This document shows, piece after piece, positions 43,959-44,477 of a stretch of DNA of 44,477 bases. The notes below the pieces were generated by a model. It worked only from the letters and a program-made list of their open reading frames with translations. It was not told the origin of the DNA and ran no database searches. The number at the start of each line of letters is the position of its first letter. The first letter of the stretch is position 1. The translations under genes and the position numbers were made by a program. The DNA comes from Bacteroidota bacterium (lineage in GTDB: Bacteria; Bacteroidota; Bacteroidia; Cytophagales; Cyclobacteriaceae): positions 1 to 44,477 of the forward strand of contig JACOSO010000050.1 in the NCBI GenBank assembly GCA_016178785.1, given 5' to 3'.

Positions 43959-43991
43959 AAAAAAGCCCCTGCGTTTCATGCAGAGGCTTTT
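43959..43991 (+). terminator. Intrinsic terminator after the alcohol dehydrogenase
   Basis: AAAAGCCCCTGC, loop GTTTCAT, GCAGAGGCTTTT with one mismatch in the stem. Sixteen bases after the stop. Confidence 0.85.
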
Positions 43992-44108
43992 ACAAAAGAA
44001 TCAAAAAAGAAAAACTGTTACTACTGTTGCTATCATTTGAATAATTGATTTGCAAATCTAAAGAGCCGGCATGAGCGAGGGCACTTTGGTGTTCCGGTAT
44101 CCGCTCGA

Positions 44109-44477
44109 GTGTACTCCATATTGGGGAGATCGCGGAAGTCGATGATGATTCATTTCTTTTTTGAATCAGGTGTCCTTCGCGATGACACTAAAAAAGGAAG
44201 CCGTCACACAGTTTATCGAACAGTCTCTGCTTTGACTGACGCGTTGAGCCTTCAGGGAGGAGCTCACTTTGCTTTGACTGATGCATTGAGCCTTCAGGGT
44301 GGAGCTCACTTTGCTTTAGCTGACGCGTTGAGCCCTCGGGGAGGAGCTCACTTTGCTTTGACTGATGCATTGAGCCTTCAGGGAGGAGCTCACTTTGCTT
44401 TGACTGATGCACTGAGCCTTCAGGGAGGAGCTCACTTTGCTTTGACTGATGCACTGAGCCTTCAGGGAGGAGCTCAC
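44109..44477 (+). CDS. Repeat-containing open frame, partial: runs off the window end; coding status uncertain
   Basis: The plus frame is open from 44049 to the end of the window. Possible starts are GTG 44109, TTG 44121 or the double ATG at 44142/44145. It reads GVLRDDTKKGSRHTVYRTVS and then six copies of ALTDALSLQGGAHF. Among the copies, GAC/GAT, GCG/GCA, TTG/CTG, GGA/GGT and TTG/TTA changes are silent; only unit 3 has amino-acid changes (T to A, L to P, Q to R). That bias favours this frame over the minus-strand frame of the same repeat, in which the same changes alter residues. I recognise no characterised domain. The frame could also be a passenger of a structured repeat element. Confidence 0.45.
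   Translation, partial: MYSILGRSRKSMMIHFFFESGVLRDDTKKGSRHTVYRTVSALTDALSLQGGAHFALTDALSLQGGAHFALADALSPRGGAHFALTDALSLQGGAHFALTDALSLQGGAHFALTDALSLQGGAH
44129..44183. other. Long imperfect hairpin just before the 42-bp tandem repeat
   Basis: Outer arms ATCGCGGAAG (44129-44138) and CTTCGCGAT (44175-44183) pair with one bulge; inner arms TGATTCA (44146-44152) and TGAATCA (44162-44168) pair perfectly around a nine-base pyrimidine loop. It may be an RNA structure or an element end. Confidence 0.5.
44229..44477. repeat. 42-bp direct tandem repeat, at least six units, cut by the window edge
   Basis: Units start at 44229, 44271, 44313, 44355, 44397 and 44439 (the last one incomplete at 39 bases). Each contains CTTCAGGGAGGAGCTCAC. 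Units 5 and 6 are identical over the visible part; unit 3 is the most divergent. Units abut with no spacers, so this is not a CRISPR array. The full length cannot be known from this window. Confidence 0.9.

Noticed and set aside
44188..44454. Minus-strand frame of 88 residues with repeated QSKQSELLPEGS
   Set aside because: Unit-to-unit substitutions change residues in this frame (MH to TR, V to M), while they are mostly silent in the plus-strand frame.
44229..44477. Possible CRISPR array
   Set aside because: Units are head-to-tail without spacers, and no cas genes are present.

Overview
The window looks like a chromosomal segment of a Bacteroidota bacterium, probably a Cytophagales-like gliding or environmental lineage. 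The supports are: a type IX secretion cassette (gliding-type C-terminal domain adhesin, PorP/SprF, OmpA-PD40 protein); candidate promoters of the Bacteroidota form TAnnTTTG; almost no Shine-Dalgarno sequences; many LxxC lipoproteins; and family choices such as LpxR, GlxA/AraC and four-helix-bundle S23. The genus assignment is inference; there is no rRNA here.

Layout. 1-1041 (-) is the N-terminal part of a secreted Asp-box/BNR protein cut by the window edge. 1153-2792 (-) is a lipoprotein plus a secreted protein of uncertain function. 2897-5658 (+) holds a MacB/FtsX permease, a terminator, a lipocalin-like lipoprotein and an SGNH hydrolase, with tRNA-Ser(CGA) on the minus strand between them. 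5645-8091 (-) is PAP2 phosphatase plus a histidine kinase with a STAS-like tail. 8231-10274 (+) is a flavoprotein disulfide reductase homologue without its disulfide, plus a lipoprotein. 10299-12847 (-) is a run of small VOC/DoxX/DUF1801/RibD-like proteins, followed by a GlxA-type regulator (+).

14029-21551 (-) is a complete histidine operon, hisG-D-C-B-[S23 four-helix gene]-H-A-F-IE. It is preceded by a His-rich leader peptide and an attenuator hairpin set, with a well-placed promoter. Degenerate short-word repeats sit in several of its gene junctions, including both sides of the inserted S23 gene.

21852-28434 (+) holds a TPR lipoprotein, a CoA-type NUDIX hydrolase, LpxR-like deacylase, Tex, SGNH hydrolase and an NTF2-like lipoprotein. 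28578-33925 (-) holds aconitase with a histone-H1-like lysine tail, a broken RDD gene, a TerB-like protein and groEL/groES. 34121-42576 (-) is the type IX cassette headed by a 1781-residue repeat adhesin, with several perfect palindromes upstream. 42900-43943 (+) is a zinc alcohol dehydrogenase. The right edge (44109-44477) carries a 42-bp tandem repeat whose variation is mostly silent in a plus-strand frame that runs off the window.

The strongest items for a second look are the his attenuator with its interrupted operon and junction repeats, the edge repeat element, the aconitase tail, and the cysteine-less disulfide reductase with a C-terminal CxxC.
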